Origin: Tolypeutes matacus
Taxonomy: Eukaryota > Chordata > Mammalia > Cingulata > Chlamyphoridae
DNA length: 64,000 bases
Direction: 5' to 3'
NCBI GenBank assembly: GCA_026826555.1
Contig: JAKSZT010054399.1
Span: 7,572,051 to 7,636,050, forward strand
Made by a program: the position numbers and the translations under genes. How positions within the stretch are numbered: position 1 is the first letter of the stretch; each line of letters opens with the position of its first letter. Below, piece by piece: positions 35,336 through 47,400 of this stretch. Under the pieces are notes generated by a model. It was not told the DNA's origin, did no database searches, and saw only the letters and a program-made list of their open reading frames with translations.

Positions 35336-35536
35336 GTGAAATAAGGGACCCAAAAGAAGGCCTCTTCTAGACTACCCCCTTCACTGAGGGGACCCTAAAT
35401 AGGCTTGGAAACTAATCAAGCACTTCCCACTTCCTGGCCCCCCAGGGGAGCTGAAGTTCTGATGCTTGTCAGTGCAGAATGATAAAATTGGCTGACTCCG
35501 CCCCTCTGGAGCCAAGCCTCAGTATCACTGAGCTGT

Positions 35537-35960
35537 TAGGTAAATTAGGCTTCCACAGCAGATTCGCCTCTCCCCTCAGCCTGATGCCACTTCAAGCCAG
35601 CTTATTTGCTACCCAAAACTATGAGGGGGTCCAGACAACCAAACCCACAGAAAAGAAACCCCTCTCCACCTTCTCTCAGAACCCTCCCACGCTCGGAGAA
35701 TGCTCTCTCTCACCAGGTTGCCAGTATCTGGGCGTATCCCTGGGCAGCTAGGTAGATCAACCTTCCTCAGCAGATTCGCCACTCCCCTCAGCCTGGTGCT
35801 GCTTTAAGCCAGCTATTTTGTTCCCCAAAGCTGCAAGGGGTTCCAGGCAGCCAAATCCACAGAAATGAAACCCCTTTTGTCCCTACGCCAGAAGCCTCCC
35901 ACTCTCGGAGAATGCACCCTCTCACCGGGTTGCCGGCAGGAGTCGTCTTTTTCCCTGAGA
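35537..35960 (-). repeat. Two tandem 212-bp units in the L1 5' UTR
   Basis: Three anchor words repeat at exactly the same distance: TAGGTA at 35,537 and 35,749, CAGATTCGCC at 35,559 and 35,771, and CTCGGAGAATGC at 35,692 and 35,904. The units differ at many bases, so the duplication is not fresh. No third unit is seen on either side. Confidence 0.9.
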
Positions 35961-36170
35961 GTGGGACTCAGCCATCTGTGTCGACTACCACAGGCAGGGG
36001 AAAAACTCATGAATCTTTCCTGAGCAATCCACCTTGCCATCCAGCTCCCTCCAGATTGATGTCCCCAAGTTCTCGCTCCGTGCACCCCCAGCACAGACTC
36101 CTCAGGCAGGATCCTGTCCCCAATCAGCCGTCCTTTGAGAGTGAGTTAGTGAGTGCCCTCCTAAATCGAT

Positions 36171-36183
36171 GCCATCTTGCCCC
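36171..36183 (-). promoter_or_regulatory. YY1-like motif at the L1 5' end
   Basis: The minus strand reads GGGGCAAGATGGC here, within about 10-22 bases of the 5' end. Human L1 has a YY1 site with AAGATGGC near its 5' end that sets the start of transcription. The same core at the same place suggests the same role. Confidence 0.65.
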
Positions 36184-36580
36184 TGGAAAAGACTTGAAAC
36201 AGTTTTTGACAGAAATTCTCTTTTACCTGATACTAATATAGTTACTTCTACTCTCTTTTGTTTACTATTTGTATGGTATTTCTTTTGCCAGCTTCATTCT
36301 GCTATTGAAATGCTCTAAGGAATTTTTCATTTCAATTGTTGTGATTTTCAACCCCAGTATTTTGTTTATTTCCTTTTAAAGATTTTGATCTATTTAAATT
36401 CTCATATTGTTCATTCATTGTTTTCCTGATATCCTTTAGTTCTTACTCTGTTTTCCTTTATCTCCTTGAACATATTGATTTTTGTAAAAAGTCTTTCTGG
36501 TATGTGCAAAATCTGGTTTTCTTCATTGATGGTTTCTGGGTTTTGATCGTGTTCCTTTAGATGAGTCATCTATTGTCTGT

Positions 36581-37560
36581 TTTTTTTTTTTTTTTTTAAT
36601 AATAGCCATTCTAGTGGGTGTGAAATGGTATCTCATGGTTTTGATTTGTATTTTCCTGATGCTAATGATTTTGAGCATCTCTTCATGTGCTTATTGGTCA
36701 TTTGCATATCTTCTTTGAAGAAGTGTCTGTTCATGTCCTTTGCCTAATTAATATTTTGTCTTTTTGTTAATTTGTATGAGTTTCTTATATATCTTGGATA
36801 TTAAACCCTTATTAAATATATGACTTTCAAATATTTTCTTCCATTCTATATGTCTTTTCACTTTCTTGATTACATTCTTTGAGGTACAAAATTTTAAATT
36901 TCATCAAGTCCAATTTATCCATTTTTTCAGTGCTCATGCTTTTGATGCAAAATCTAAGAATCTTTTGTCCTGAAGATATTCCCCAATATTTTCTTCTAAG
37001 ATGGTTTATAATTTTAGCTCTTACATTAATGTCATTGATCCATTTTGAGTTAATTTTTGTATTTCTTATCTCTCAATTCTATTCCATTAATTTATATATC
37101 CATCCTAATGCCAATACCACACTGTTTTGCTTACTGTAGCTTTGAAATAATTTTTGAGATCAGGAACTGTGAGTCTTTGTTCTTTTTCAAGATGGATTTA
37201 GCTATTTGAGATCTCTTGCCCTTTCACATGAATGTGATGATTGGCTTTTCCACTTCTGCAAAAAAGGCTTTTGGAATTTTTTTTTTTTTTTTAAAGATTT
37301 TATTTATTTATTCATTCATCCCCCCCTTGCTGCTTGTGCTCGCTGGTCAGCCAACCACGTCGTGTGGGCGGGCTTGCCTTCACCAGGAGGCCCCGGGAAC
37401 CGAACCCGGGGCCTCCCATATGGTAAACGGGAGCCCTACTGATTGAGCCACAGCCACTTCCCAAGCTTTTGGAATTTTGATCGTAATTTTGTTGAACCTG
37501 AACAGGAAGCATTCTGAGTAATTGTTTACTATAACCCCTGCTGAGCAAGGGTTCTTCTTC
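36581..37560 (-). mobile_element. Old L1 ORF2 fragment, antisense, SINE-split
   Basis: A T-run opens directly into antisense ORF2 C-terminal sequence ('gccattctagtgggtgtgaa', 'ttttgagcatctcttcatgt'). No 3' UTR is seen, so the T-run may be a secondary tract. A SINE lies at 37,281-37,464. The fragment ends near another T-run at about 37,560. Confidence 0.7.
37281..37464 (-). mobile_element. DAS-type SINE, long form, antisense, 14-bp TSD
   Basis: The tail is read as T-run plus TTTAT repeats, then 'gaaccgaacccggggcctcc' and 'gattgagccacagccacttc'. The repeat GCTTTTGGAATTTT flanks it at 37,267-37,280 and 37,465-37,478. It is of the same subfamily as those at 8,306 and 24,083. Confidence 0.92.
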
Positions 37561-37624
37561 TTTTTTTTTTTTTTTTAGATATTCAAGCAAATATTTATTG
37601 ATATGTTTATATCAAATTTAACAT

Positions 37625-38380
37625 AAATGCATTTTTTTAATAATATTTTTTTTATTTTTAAAAAGATACTTAGATTACATAAATGTTACACAAAAATTAT
37701 AGGGATTCTCATATGCCCCACCTCCCACACCTCCCACTACCTCCCACATAAACATCCTTCATTAGTGTGGCACATCACCTGCAATAGATATATACATATT
37801 GGGGCTTTGCCACTAAGCATGGACCATAGTTCACATTGTAGACCACACTCTCGCCCACACAGTTCTGCATGTTATATGATGATATAAAATGGCCTTTAAC
37901 TGTCATGGCAATGTCACTCAGGATAATTCCCAAGTCCCAAAAAAGCCTCTGTATTACAGCTGCTTTTCCCTCTCCCTGCCTCCAAAGCATCCAGTGACCA
38001 CTGGCTCCACATTAATGTTTTAATTTCTTCCATTGCTTGAATCACAATATGTCAATAACAGAATACCAGTAAGTCCATTCTAGTCCATAGCTCTTTCCCC
38101 AATCCTGAGGAGTCTGGGATGGTGATGTTCACTCCACCTCCGAGTGAGAGGGGGCTTATATCCCATGGATAAGATGGATGGGATTATCCTGCCTGCAGCT
38201 GCAGACTCTCTCCATTCTCTGGGATGCCCATTGTCCACCATCATCATCATCTGCCTTCCAGGTGTCATGAGTGAGTCCATTGAGCTGTAGAGTAGGAGTT
38301 GCAGCTCCACCGAAATTCCAGGCCCAGCTGGCACATGGACAGCCCAAAGACTCCAGTCTCTGGAAGTACACCTACAGACG
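37625..38380 (-). mobile_element. 5'-truncated L1 (distal 3' UTR module)
   Basis: T-rich start, 'cttagattacataaatgtta' and the same module as 26,670-27,390. It ends at 'ggaagtacacctacaga'. Its L1-sense strand carries the open frame discussed in the findings (38,080-38,334). Confidence 0.88.
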
Positions 38381-39360
38381 TTCTTAAACTTTTTCCCACC
38401 TAGTAATTACAAGGAGCAGACATGCTTTCATTGTTAATAGAGGATCAGTACTGCACTGATTCTTACCCTGGAAAAGGCCCTGCCAACATGAAATTGGCAG
38501 CATATTCAATATAGAAATCCAGGGCAATAAAGTTTGAATAAGCTTATGCTTAATTTTGAAATGGCCTCTCTGGTAATGGGAGGTTGGTGACAGTGAAGTG
38601 GGGGAATTTGGGGAGGAGTTTGACCCCTCTCTTCAATTAGGAACCACAGCTTTAAATAATGTAGGGAGCATTGTATAGCTTACTTACAATTATTTTGACT
38701 CAATGTATATATTATATTTGAAGACATCCATAGAGAAAAAAGACAAAATGAGGAAACTTTATCAGAGGAATAATTATCCCTGTTCTTCAAACTAGTGCTT
38801 CCTCAGTCTAGGTCATAGCTCTCCCCTACTTTCTAAATTCTCCATTTTCTCTTAAACGATTCTAAACAAATTGTTTGTTCTCTTTCCCTTATCTTCATTG
38901 ATCATTTAAAAGAACACATTTTTACCTTTTTTTCTTTTCTCTATTATTTGTTCATTTTGTATTTGTCATTATTTCCTGCAGAAGCAAGATGTCCTTCTTT
39001 AGTTTGCCCCTGTTTAGTCTGGATATTGAGATTGATTATGTCACATACACACATCAAGAAAGAATGAAAAGATTTAAAACTCACATACTGAGGTTTTCTG
39101 GGGAGCAAGGCAGGCTCAGAAGCAGGTCCAAAAATGGCTTTTGAGAGCAGAATGGAGAGACTGCCTCGGCTATTATTTTGATTAACTTATGGAGCTGGGA
39201 TGAAAGTTCATGTCCTTGGGCTGGTGCTTGTGTGGTTTGAACTTCCTACCAGGACCAAGGGAGAGAATGCGTAGGCTTTCTTGTAAAGTTGTCTAGATGT
39301 AGGGATGAAGGGGATGAGAAAGGTAGGGCTTGAAAGCTGTCAGAGCCAAACACCAAAAAT
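38381..39360. other. Unassigned stretch between L1 copies
   Basis: I find no exon and no secure repeat call. The beginning, 'ttcttaaactttttcccacc', recalls the end of a hAT-type fossil, but nothing further supports that. Confidence 0.45.
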
Positions 39361-42300
39361 GGAGTGAGACATTTTATTATTAATATACCTCTCTTCGACT
39401 TACTTTGGGGCAAATTTTCTTTACTTTTTGTATTTGTTTTTAGCTTTATTACAGAAGCATACACCATTGATTTTATACCTTTTTATAATTTAGATATTAA
39501 AAACTATACATTTTCTTTTAAGTATTTCTTTAGCTGCATCTCACAAATTTGGAAATGTTGTAATTATCATTTAGTTAGAAGTTTTATTTTTCTCCTTTAA
39601 CCAATGGATTATTTAGAAGTATGTTATTGAATTTCCAAATATTTGGAGGATTTTTCTAGATATCTCATTTTAGATGAATTCAATTTTAGTGCAGTTGTGA
39701 TCAGAGAACATATTTTTATTTTGTCAATCATTTGAAATTTATTGCCACTTATTTTAAGGCCCAACATAGGCTCTGTCTTGTAGAATGTTCCAGGTGCACT
39801 CAAGAAAAATGTATATTACCCTGTTGCTGTCTATTTATAGAATGCTGTTTAGTATTCTATCAATGTCACATAGGTCAAAGTATTTTTTGGTGTTGTTGAA
39901 ATCATCTACATTTTTATAGATTTTTTCATCTTTTCTTATGAATTATTGACAGAAGAGTATTCAACTCCCAAACTATGACAGTAGATTTATCTTTTTCTTC
40001 CTTTAGTTCTGTTAACTGTTGTTTCGTATGTTTGATAATTTTATACCTTTAAGCTTATTGTGTCTTCCCTTTTATCATTATAAAATGCCTTCATCTCTTT
40101 TAATACTCTTTGTTTTGAAGTCTACTTTGTCTGGTATTGAAATAGTCATATGCTATTTCTTATGCTTAGTGTTTTCATGGCTTCTATTTTTCCATTCTTT
40201 CACTTTCAAAATCTTTAAGTTAAAGCTATATTTCTTATTAACAACATATAATTTGGTCTTGATTTTTAAAAATTTACTCTACCATTGTATTAGAAATTCT
40301 AGACCATTTACATTTAATTTATTCATTAATATGCTTGAGTTTGGTATTTGATTACTTTTTGTCTCATCTGCTCTTTCTTCTTCTGCTTCTCTTTTCTTGC
40401 CTATTTAAAGTTTGTTTTGCATGGACCAAGAGTTTTATTTTAATATCCATTTTATCCCTTCTATTGATTATTTTGTTATGCCTCTCTTGGTTTTTTAATT
40501 TAGTGGTTGATCTAGCGATTACAATATATGTCTTGAATTATCTGTCTACCTTCAAAAAATATTTTACTACTTCACAGTTTATTAACTTCACAACAGTATG
40601 CCTACAATTATTATCCTTCCATGTTTTGTGTTCTTATTGCCGTATGTTTTACTGCTAAGAATACTATCATTCCCACAATAAATTGTTATATTATTATTTT
40701 ACCTTAAATAATTAATAGGCATTTAAAGGAATTGAAAGATAAATATATCTTAAAAATATAAATGATAATATTTTGTAAGGTCCTTTATATTTCTCACAAT
40801 ATCATTACTTCTGGTGTTGCTGTTTCCTACAAAACTGGATTTCCATCTGATATAGTTTATCTGAAGATTAAACTACTGTTTGCATTTCTTATAGTGCAGG
40901 TCTTCTGTTGATTTATTCTTTCAGATTCTGTATGGCTGAAAATGTCTGTTTTGTATTCACTTTGAGGGACATTTTCATCGAATATAGAATTCTAGACTTT
41001 TTTTTTTCCTTCCAGCACTTTAACTATGCTCTTCCATTGTATTCTGGCCCCCATTGTATTGGTTGAACAGTTGGCTGTCATTCTTATTGTCATTAAATGA
41101 AATTTGTCTTTTTATGGATACTTTCAAGATTTCTCTTTAATTGCTTTTAATCAGTTTAACTTTGATGGACCTAGATTTATTTGTATTTGTATATTTACTG
41201 CATTGAGTTTGCTGAGCTCCCTGTTTCTGTGTTTTTTGCCTTTCATCAATTATGGAAAATTCTTGGTTATTATCTTTTTCTGCCTCATTCTTTCTCTCTT
41301 ATCATTTGGGACTCTATGTGTGTTAGACCATTTGATATTGTTTTACAGATTTTAGATGCTTTCTTTCTCTCTATTTTTCTTTTTTTTGTGTGTGTTTTAT
41401 TTTGAATTTATATTGATTTTTCTTCTATTTTACTGTTTTTTCCCCCCATCTGTTCCATCCAGCCTGCTGATAAATTCACTGAAATAATTCTTTAGATCTG
41501 ATATCTTACCTTTTATTTCCTCTATGTCTATGGATTCTTTTTTTTTTTTTAACAATAGTTTCCATCATCTGTCCATGAAGGTTGCTCATCTCTTTCAACA
41601 GTTCCTTTAACTTATTTATTAAAGATATTTTAAAATCCTTGTCTGATTAATTTTGTCATATTGTCCATATATGGTTCTGGTTACATTGATTACTTCCACT
41701 CTTGATTATAGGTCATATTTTCTTGCTTCTTTGCATCTTGTATTTTTTGTTTTTAATGCTGGACTGTGTGTAAAGAAAAATAGAGACTGCAATAAATAAT
41801 ATTTTTTTTTCTGAGGAAAGTGATCTCTTTTCTTCTCTCATGAGTTAGTGTTGGAGTTGATTCAATGTAGAAACAGTAAATTTTTTTTTTTTTTTTTTTG
41901 CATTAGGTAGATTCATTTCACTGGAGGATTCAAATTACTTAATGGTGGGATCAGAACTTTCCTCTGAGTAGAGCTTATGATCTTATCATTCAACAGACTT
42001 ATCCTTCAACAGTCACTGTGGTCTTGCAATGTGAGGGAAATTTTCATTCAGAATTTTTGCTCTTTCCCCAGTCACTCAATGTATGGCCCAGAGTACTTTG
42101 AGGTTTATCTAATTCTTTTCTTCCTTCAAAATCCAGCAGATCCTGTGCCCCATGCCTTTGGGATGGGGGTTCGCATATAACTTTCATGTCCTTCCCTAGT
42201 CTTTCTCGTGAGTAATAAATTATTGAAGGCCCATGGAAAATAGTTTGTGGATGCAGACTCTTTTTCTATGTGAAGCTTCTAGGGATTCTAAGCCATCATG

Positions 42301-42470
42301 CCAGCCTATGTCTTCTTACCTGTGTCTATGGAAGCTTCTATCTTCTCTCACTGCTCCACCAAGGAAGAAAGCAGCTGTGGGTGTCTTTTATACTAGGAGA
42401 TGCTCATCATTTCCTGGAATTATTTGATTATATTTCTTTGTGACCTTGGCTCTCGAATAGGTTTTAAAGA
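39360..42470 (-). mobile_element. Ancient L1, antisense (ORF2 to ORF1 region)
   Basis: The + strand shows antisense ORF2 endonuclease-side words ('gtgatcagagaacatatttt', 'ttccaggtgcactcaagaaa'). Later come ORF1-side words ('tctgtatggctgaaaatgtc', 'aattcttggttattatcttt'). All frames are broken. The boundaries are approximate because both ends fade into AT-rich sequence. Confidence 0.65.
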
Positions 42471-42959
42471 AGCACTAAAATTTTGCAGGTTATCCACCTT
42501 TGTTTTATTGTTAGGGTAGGATTGACATTCTCTTGAGACTTTCTTTGTTTGAATCAGAAACAAAAATCTCTCTTGCTTGTATCTTCAAAATCCTCTTTTC
42601 CTTTATTTCTTCTCTTTACCAAACATCTTTCAAATCACTTTCAGTTAAAAAATAAAGCAATCACAGCTCTTCCTTGACCATGAATCCCTTTCTCTCTATG
42701 GCCATAGATCTTTATTACTCCCACCTCCTAAACTAGAAAGGATAATGTATCTTTGCTTTCTCCATTTCTGCCAATCTTTAATCTTTTCTTAATTTACTGA
42801 TATTTGGTTTCCAATGTGACCACTCCTGTTCTTGTGACCTATTTATCAAACTAGTCACTGTTCAATTTCTATTTAAGTTGATCTATTCAAAATATTAGAA
42901 ACCTTTTGCTTTCTTGAAACTCCTTCTTTGCTTGGTTTTATGACTTTTCTTGCATTTCT

Positions 42960-43960
42960 AGATCCTCTGTTTTAATCTATCTTTAAAAATGTTATTCCTG
43001 GGGCAATTTCTTACACATATTCTCTTCACATTCTACTATTTACTGTGGGTGATTTCATCCATATTCAATAGCTTCAAGTTTTAGCTGAAGACTTAAATTT
43101 ATATCTCCCACCCATATCTGTCCCTTCAGCTCCAGGACTATATTTAACTAGCTTCAAGATAACACAATATACACAAGATAACTAAATGCCCCTCTTTCAT
43201 TTTCCTCTCTTAAATCAAACCTCCTTTTCCTGAATTTTTTATGTCATTGAAATTACATCATCTACTATGCAGTTATCCAAACTAACCCCTGGAATTCATC
43301 CTCAATTCCTGCCATTTCCTTAATCAAATCAGCCACCCAATCCAATTTATTCACCTCCTATGCATTTATTTTATTTACTGCTCCTCTCCAGCTACATTGG
43401 CACAGGCATAAAGTTAGGGCCCCCATTACCTCTTGCTGTGACTATTGCAATGCCTTCTTCACCCATCCCTCTGTAACATAATCAGTCCTCTACATTGCTG
43501 CCAGAGATCCATTCTACAATGAAAGTCTGATCAAATTGCTCTCTTGCTCAAAACCTGTAGTTGTTTCCCCTTTGTTTATAATGGTTAGCACATAAAAGAC
43601 ATTTACTATATATTATTGAAAGAATGAAAGGAAGGTAAAAATCAAAATTACATTGAAATACATTCAAGAGCTTTTGTCTTCTGATCTGTCTATTCTTCCA
43701 ACTTGACCTCCTACTTTTCTCTTTTGTCCGTCATACTCTATCAATTATCAAATTTTTCAGGAATAAGCCTCCTTGCCTTTGACATGTTTTCCCTTTTTCT
43801 GAGATATTAGCCTTGTTGACTCCTCCTAGTAAAACTCAGATGATCTTTCCCTTTATTTCTAAACAAGCCTTCGAGAAACTTCCACTCTAGAAATTATCTC
43901 CTTGTTTACAGATTGGACTCCCACTAGATGATATGCTCCTTAAAAGGGGAACTTTACCTT
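42960..43960 (+). mobile_element. L2 LINE fragment, sense
   Basis: The order 'caagttttagctgaagactt', 'gtctgatcaaattgctctct', 'gctcaaaacctgtagttgtt' and 'gatatgctccttaaaagggg' follows the L2 3' half. It is ancient and diverged. Confidence 0.6.
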
Positions 43961-44234
43961 TTCTTCTTAGGAGGCTATGCTAGTCTTTTTGAAGCTGCTG
44001 TAGCATTATTAGATCTAAGAAGAATGTGTATTAATCTGAAAACAGGAAAGCTTGTAAGAATTAGCCATAGTATCTTTAGGCAAAAGAATGAAAGTTATTT
44101 AGCCTATTTTTTTTCAAAAATATTAGCCAGATAGATGGGTCCTCTGCCATGTGATTACAATGTAAGATAAAAATAAATCAAGTTATAAAATAATGTATTT
44201 TACCAATAATCCCTGCTATACCATATTCAAATTG

Positions 44235-44390
44235 TGTGCACTTAAGCAATTCCTTTGACCTTCTTGTAGCTTAGTGTTCTTATCTGTAAAACAATGGGAA
44301 TGATATTTGTCTTTCTTCATAATGGTGTGAAAGCCAGGTTTGATAATGTACAAGTGGTTAAAATAATTTAAAGTACTATTTAAAAATGAA
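44235..44390 (+). repeat. MIR fragment
   Basis: 'cttaagcaattcctttgacc', 'ttatctgtaaaacaatggga' and the later tail follow sense MIR. Confidence 0.65.
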
Positions 44391-44409
44391 GTATTATTGT
44401 TGCTATTTT

Positions 44410-47400
44410 CTTTTTTTTATGTAATTTTTTTTTCTTGATTAGAAAAGTTGTGTATTTACAAAACAATCACGGATAAAATACAAGATTTTCTTACACCACC
44501 CCACCACCAACACTTGCATTGGTGTAGAACAATTGTTACAATTTATGATAGCATGTTTTTTTATAATTGTGCTATTAGTTAAAGTCCATGTTTTAACTTA
44601 GGGGTCACTGTTTGTGTTAGTGTAGTTCCATGGATTAAAAAAATTTTTTTTTCTTGTTTTCATATATGCAATCTAACATTTCCCCTTTTACTCATATTCT
44701 GAAAAATATTTCAGTGCTGTTAATTTCATTCACAATGTTGTGCTACCATCACTACTGTCCATTACCAAAACATTTTCATGATTCCAAATAGGGATCCTTT
44801 GCATTTTAAGTCTTAACTTCCTATTCTCTATCCCTACCACATCCTATGTTCTAGATTCTGACTCTATGAGTTTGCTTATTCCAATTGTTTCAAATCAGTG
44901 AGATCATACAATATTGTCCTTTCGTGCCTGGCTTATTTCACTCAACATGTCTTCCAGGTTTATCTAAGTTGCCTCATGTATCAGGACTTCATTCCTTTTT
45001 ATGGCGGAATAATATTCTATAGTGTGAATATACCATATTTTATTTACCCATTCACTGGTTGATGGACACTGGGGTCACTTCCATCTTTTGGCAATTGTGA
45101 ATGAATAATGCTGCTATGAACATCAGTGTGTAAATATCTGTTTGAGCCCTTGCATTCAGTTCTTTTGGGTTTACACCTACTAGTGGGATTGGCAAGTCAT
45201 ATGGTAGTTCCACACTTAGGTTTGTGAGGAACTGCCAAACTGTTTTCCTCAGTGACTGCACCATTTTATATTGCCACCAGCAATGAATGAGTGTTCTTAT
45301 TTCTCCGCATCCTCTCCAACACTTATTATTTTCTGTTTTTTTTTAATTGCAGCCGTTCTAATGGGTGTGAAATGGTATCTCATTGTGGTTTTGATTTGCA
45401 TTTCCTTGATAGCTAATGATGTTGAGCATCTTTTCATTTGCTTTCTGGCCATTTGTGTGTCTTCTTGAAGAGATGTCTTTTCAAGTCTTTTGTTGATTTT
45501 CTAATTGGGTTGTTTATCTTTTTGTTGTTAAGTTGAAGGATTCATTTATATATACTGGATGTTAATCTTTTATCAGATATGTGGTTTCCAAATATCTTCT
45601 TCCATGTGTATGTTGTCTTTTTGCTTTCATGATGAAGTCCTTTGAGGAACAAAAGTTTTTTTATTTTGATGAGGTCCCATTTGTCATGGTTACTTGTGCT
45701 TTGAGTGTAAAGTCTAAGAAACAATTGCCTAATACATGTTCTTGTAGATGCTTCCCTACATTTCCTTCTAGGGGTTTGATAGTTCTAGCTCTTACATTTA
45801 GGTCTTTGATCCATTTTGAATGGATTTTTATATGGTGTGAGATAAGGGTCTTCTTCCTTCTGTTTGCAAATGGAGATCCAACTTTCCCAGCATCCTTTGG
45901 TGAAGAGACTATTATTTCAAATTTAGTGGACTTTGCTACCTTGTCAAAAAATCAATTGGCCATGAATGAAAGGATTGATTTCAGAGCTTTCCACTTGATT
46001 GCATTGGCCTATATATCTGTCCTTATGCCAGTACCATGCTGTTTTGATTACTGTGGCTTTGTACTAAGCTTTAAGAATGGGAAGTGTGAGTCCTCCTACT
46101 TCATTTTTTTTTTCAAGATGGCTTTAGCCCTTTACCTTTCCATATAAATTTGATGATTGTCTTTTTATTTCTGCAAGGAAGGTTGTTGGAATTTTGATTC
46201 AGATTGCATTGAATCTATAAATTGCTTTGGATCTTATTACCATCTTAATGATATTTAGTCTTCCAATTCATGAACATGTAATGTCCTTCCATTTTTCAGT
46301 CTTCTTTAATTATTTTAGTAATGTTTTGTAGTTTTCTGTGTACAAGTCCTTTACATTCTTGGTAAATTTATTCCTAGATATGTGATTCTTTTAGTTGCTA
46401 TTGTGAATGGATTTTATTTCTTGATTTCTTCTTTTGATTGTTCATTGATTGTGTATGGAAACACTACTGATTTTTGGGTGCTGATATTGTACCTTACCCA
46501 GTTTGTTGAATTCGTTTATTAGCTCTAGGTGCTTTGTTGTGAATTTTTTTCATGATTTTCTGTATATAGGATCATATCACCTGCAAATGGGGAACTTTTG
46601 CTTCTTCCTTTCCAATTTGGATGCCTTTTGTTTTTTCTTGCCTAATTGCTCTGGTAAGAAATTACAGTACAATGTTGAATAACAGTGGTGACATTTGACA
46701 TTCTTGTCTTGTTCCTGATTTTAGAGGAAACGCTTTCAGTCTTTCATCATTAAGTAGGATATTAGCTGTGAGCTTTTCATATATGCCATTTATCATGTTG
46801 AGGGAATTTCCTTCTATTTCTAGTGTTCTAAGTGTTCTAAGTGTTTTATCAAAGAAAGGGTATTTTGCCAAATGCCTTTTCTACATTGATTGAGATGACC
46901 ATGTTTTTTTCCCCTTCATTCTGTCAATGTGTTGCACTATATTAATTGATTTTCTTATGTTGAAACAAACTTGCATATCAGGGATAAATCCCATTGACCA
47001 TGGTGTATCATTTTTATAATATGCTGATGAATTTGGTTTTCTAGAATTTTGTTGAGGATTTTTGCATCTATATTCATAAGAGATATTGGTTTGTAGTGTA
47101 GTTTTCTTTTTTTGTTATATCTTTATCCAGCTTTGGTATGAAGGTGATGTTGTCCTCATAGAATGACTTAAGGAGTGTTCCTTCCTCTTTAATTTTTTGA
47201 AAGGGTTTGAGCAGAATTGGAGTTGATTCTTCTGGGAACATTTGGTAGAATTCCCCTGTGCAGTCATCTGGTCCTGGGCTTTTCTTTGTTGGAAGGTTTG
47301 TAATTACTGATTCAGTCTCTTCCTTAGTAATTGGTTTGTTGAGAGCTTCTGTTCCTTCTTACGTAAAGGTAGGTAGCTTATGTGTTTCTAAGAATTTGTC

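Larger units (their letters stand above)
26654..36192 (-). mobile_element. Near-complete 9.5-kb L1 inserted into an older L1
   Basis: Reading the minus strand from 36,192: 5' UTR (to about 34,346), ORF1 (to 33,395), a spacer of about 63 bp, ORF2 (33,331 to about 29,490), and a very long 3' UTR ending in the A tail, seen as a T-run at 26,654. Imperfect 15-bp target repeats, CTCGAAACAATTTTT (26,639-26,653) and CTTGAAACAGTTTTT (36,193-36,207), bound it. The flanks rejoin in the endonuclease region of the older L1. Both ORFs are broken, so it is not autonomous now. The length exceeds the usual 6-7 kb of mammalian L1 because both UTRs are long. Confidence 0.88.
34346..36192 (-). promoter_or_regulatory. 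L1 5' UTR / internal promoter region
   Basis: About 1.8 kb separates the ORF1 start from the 5' end. The 5' part (about 35,340-36,190) is richer in G+C and contains the two 212-bp units. The part nearest ORF1 is pyrimidine-rich on the L1 sense strand. By position this must carry the internal pol II promoter of L1. Confidence 0.7.

Noticed and set aside
40019..40658. Two overlapping Phe/Leu-rich frames resembling membrane proteins
   Set aside because: They lie antisense in an ancient L1, where T-rich codons mimic transmembrane segments.
45581..46147. Open frame of 188 codons on the + strand
   Set aside because: It runs antisense to the ORF2 region of an old L1, which is T-rich and often open by chance.
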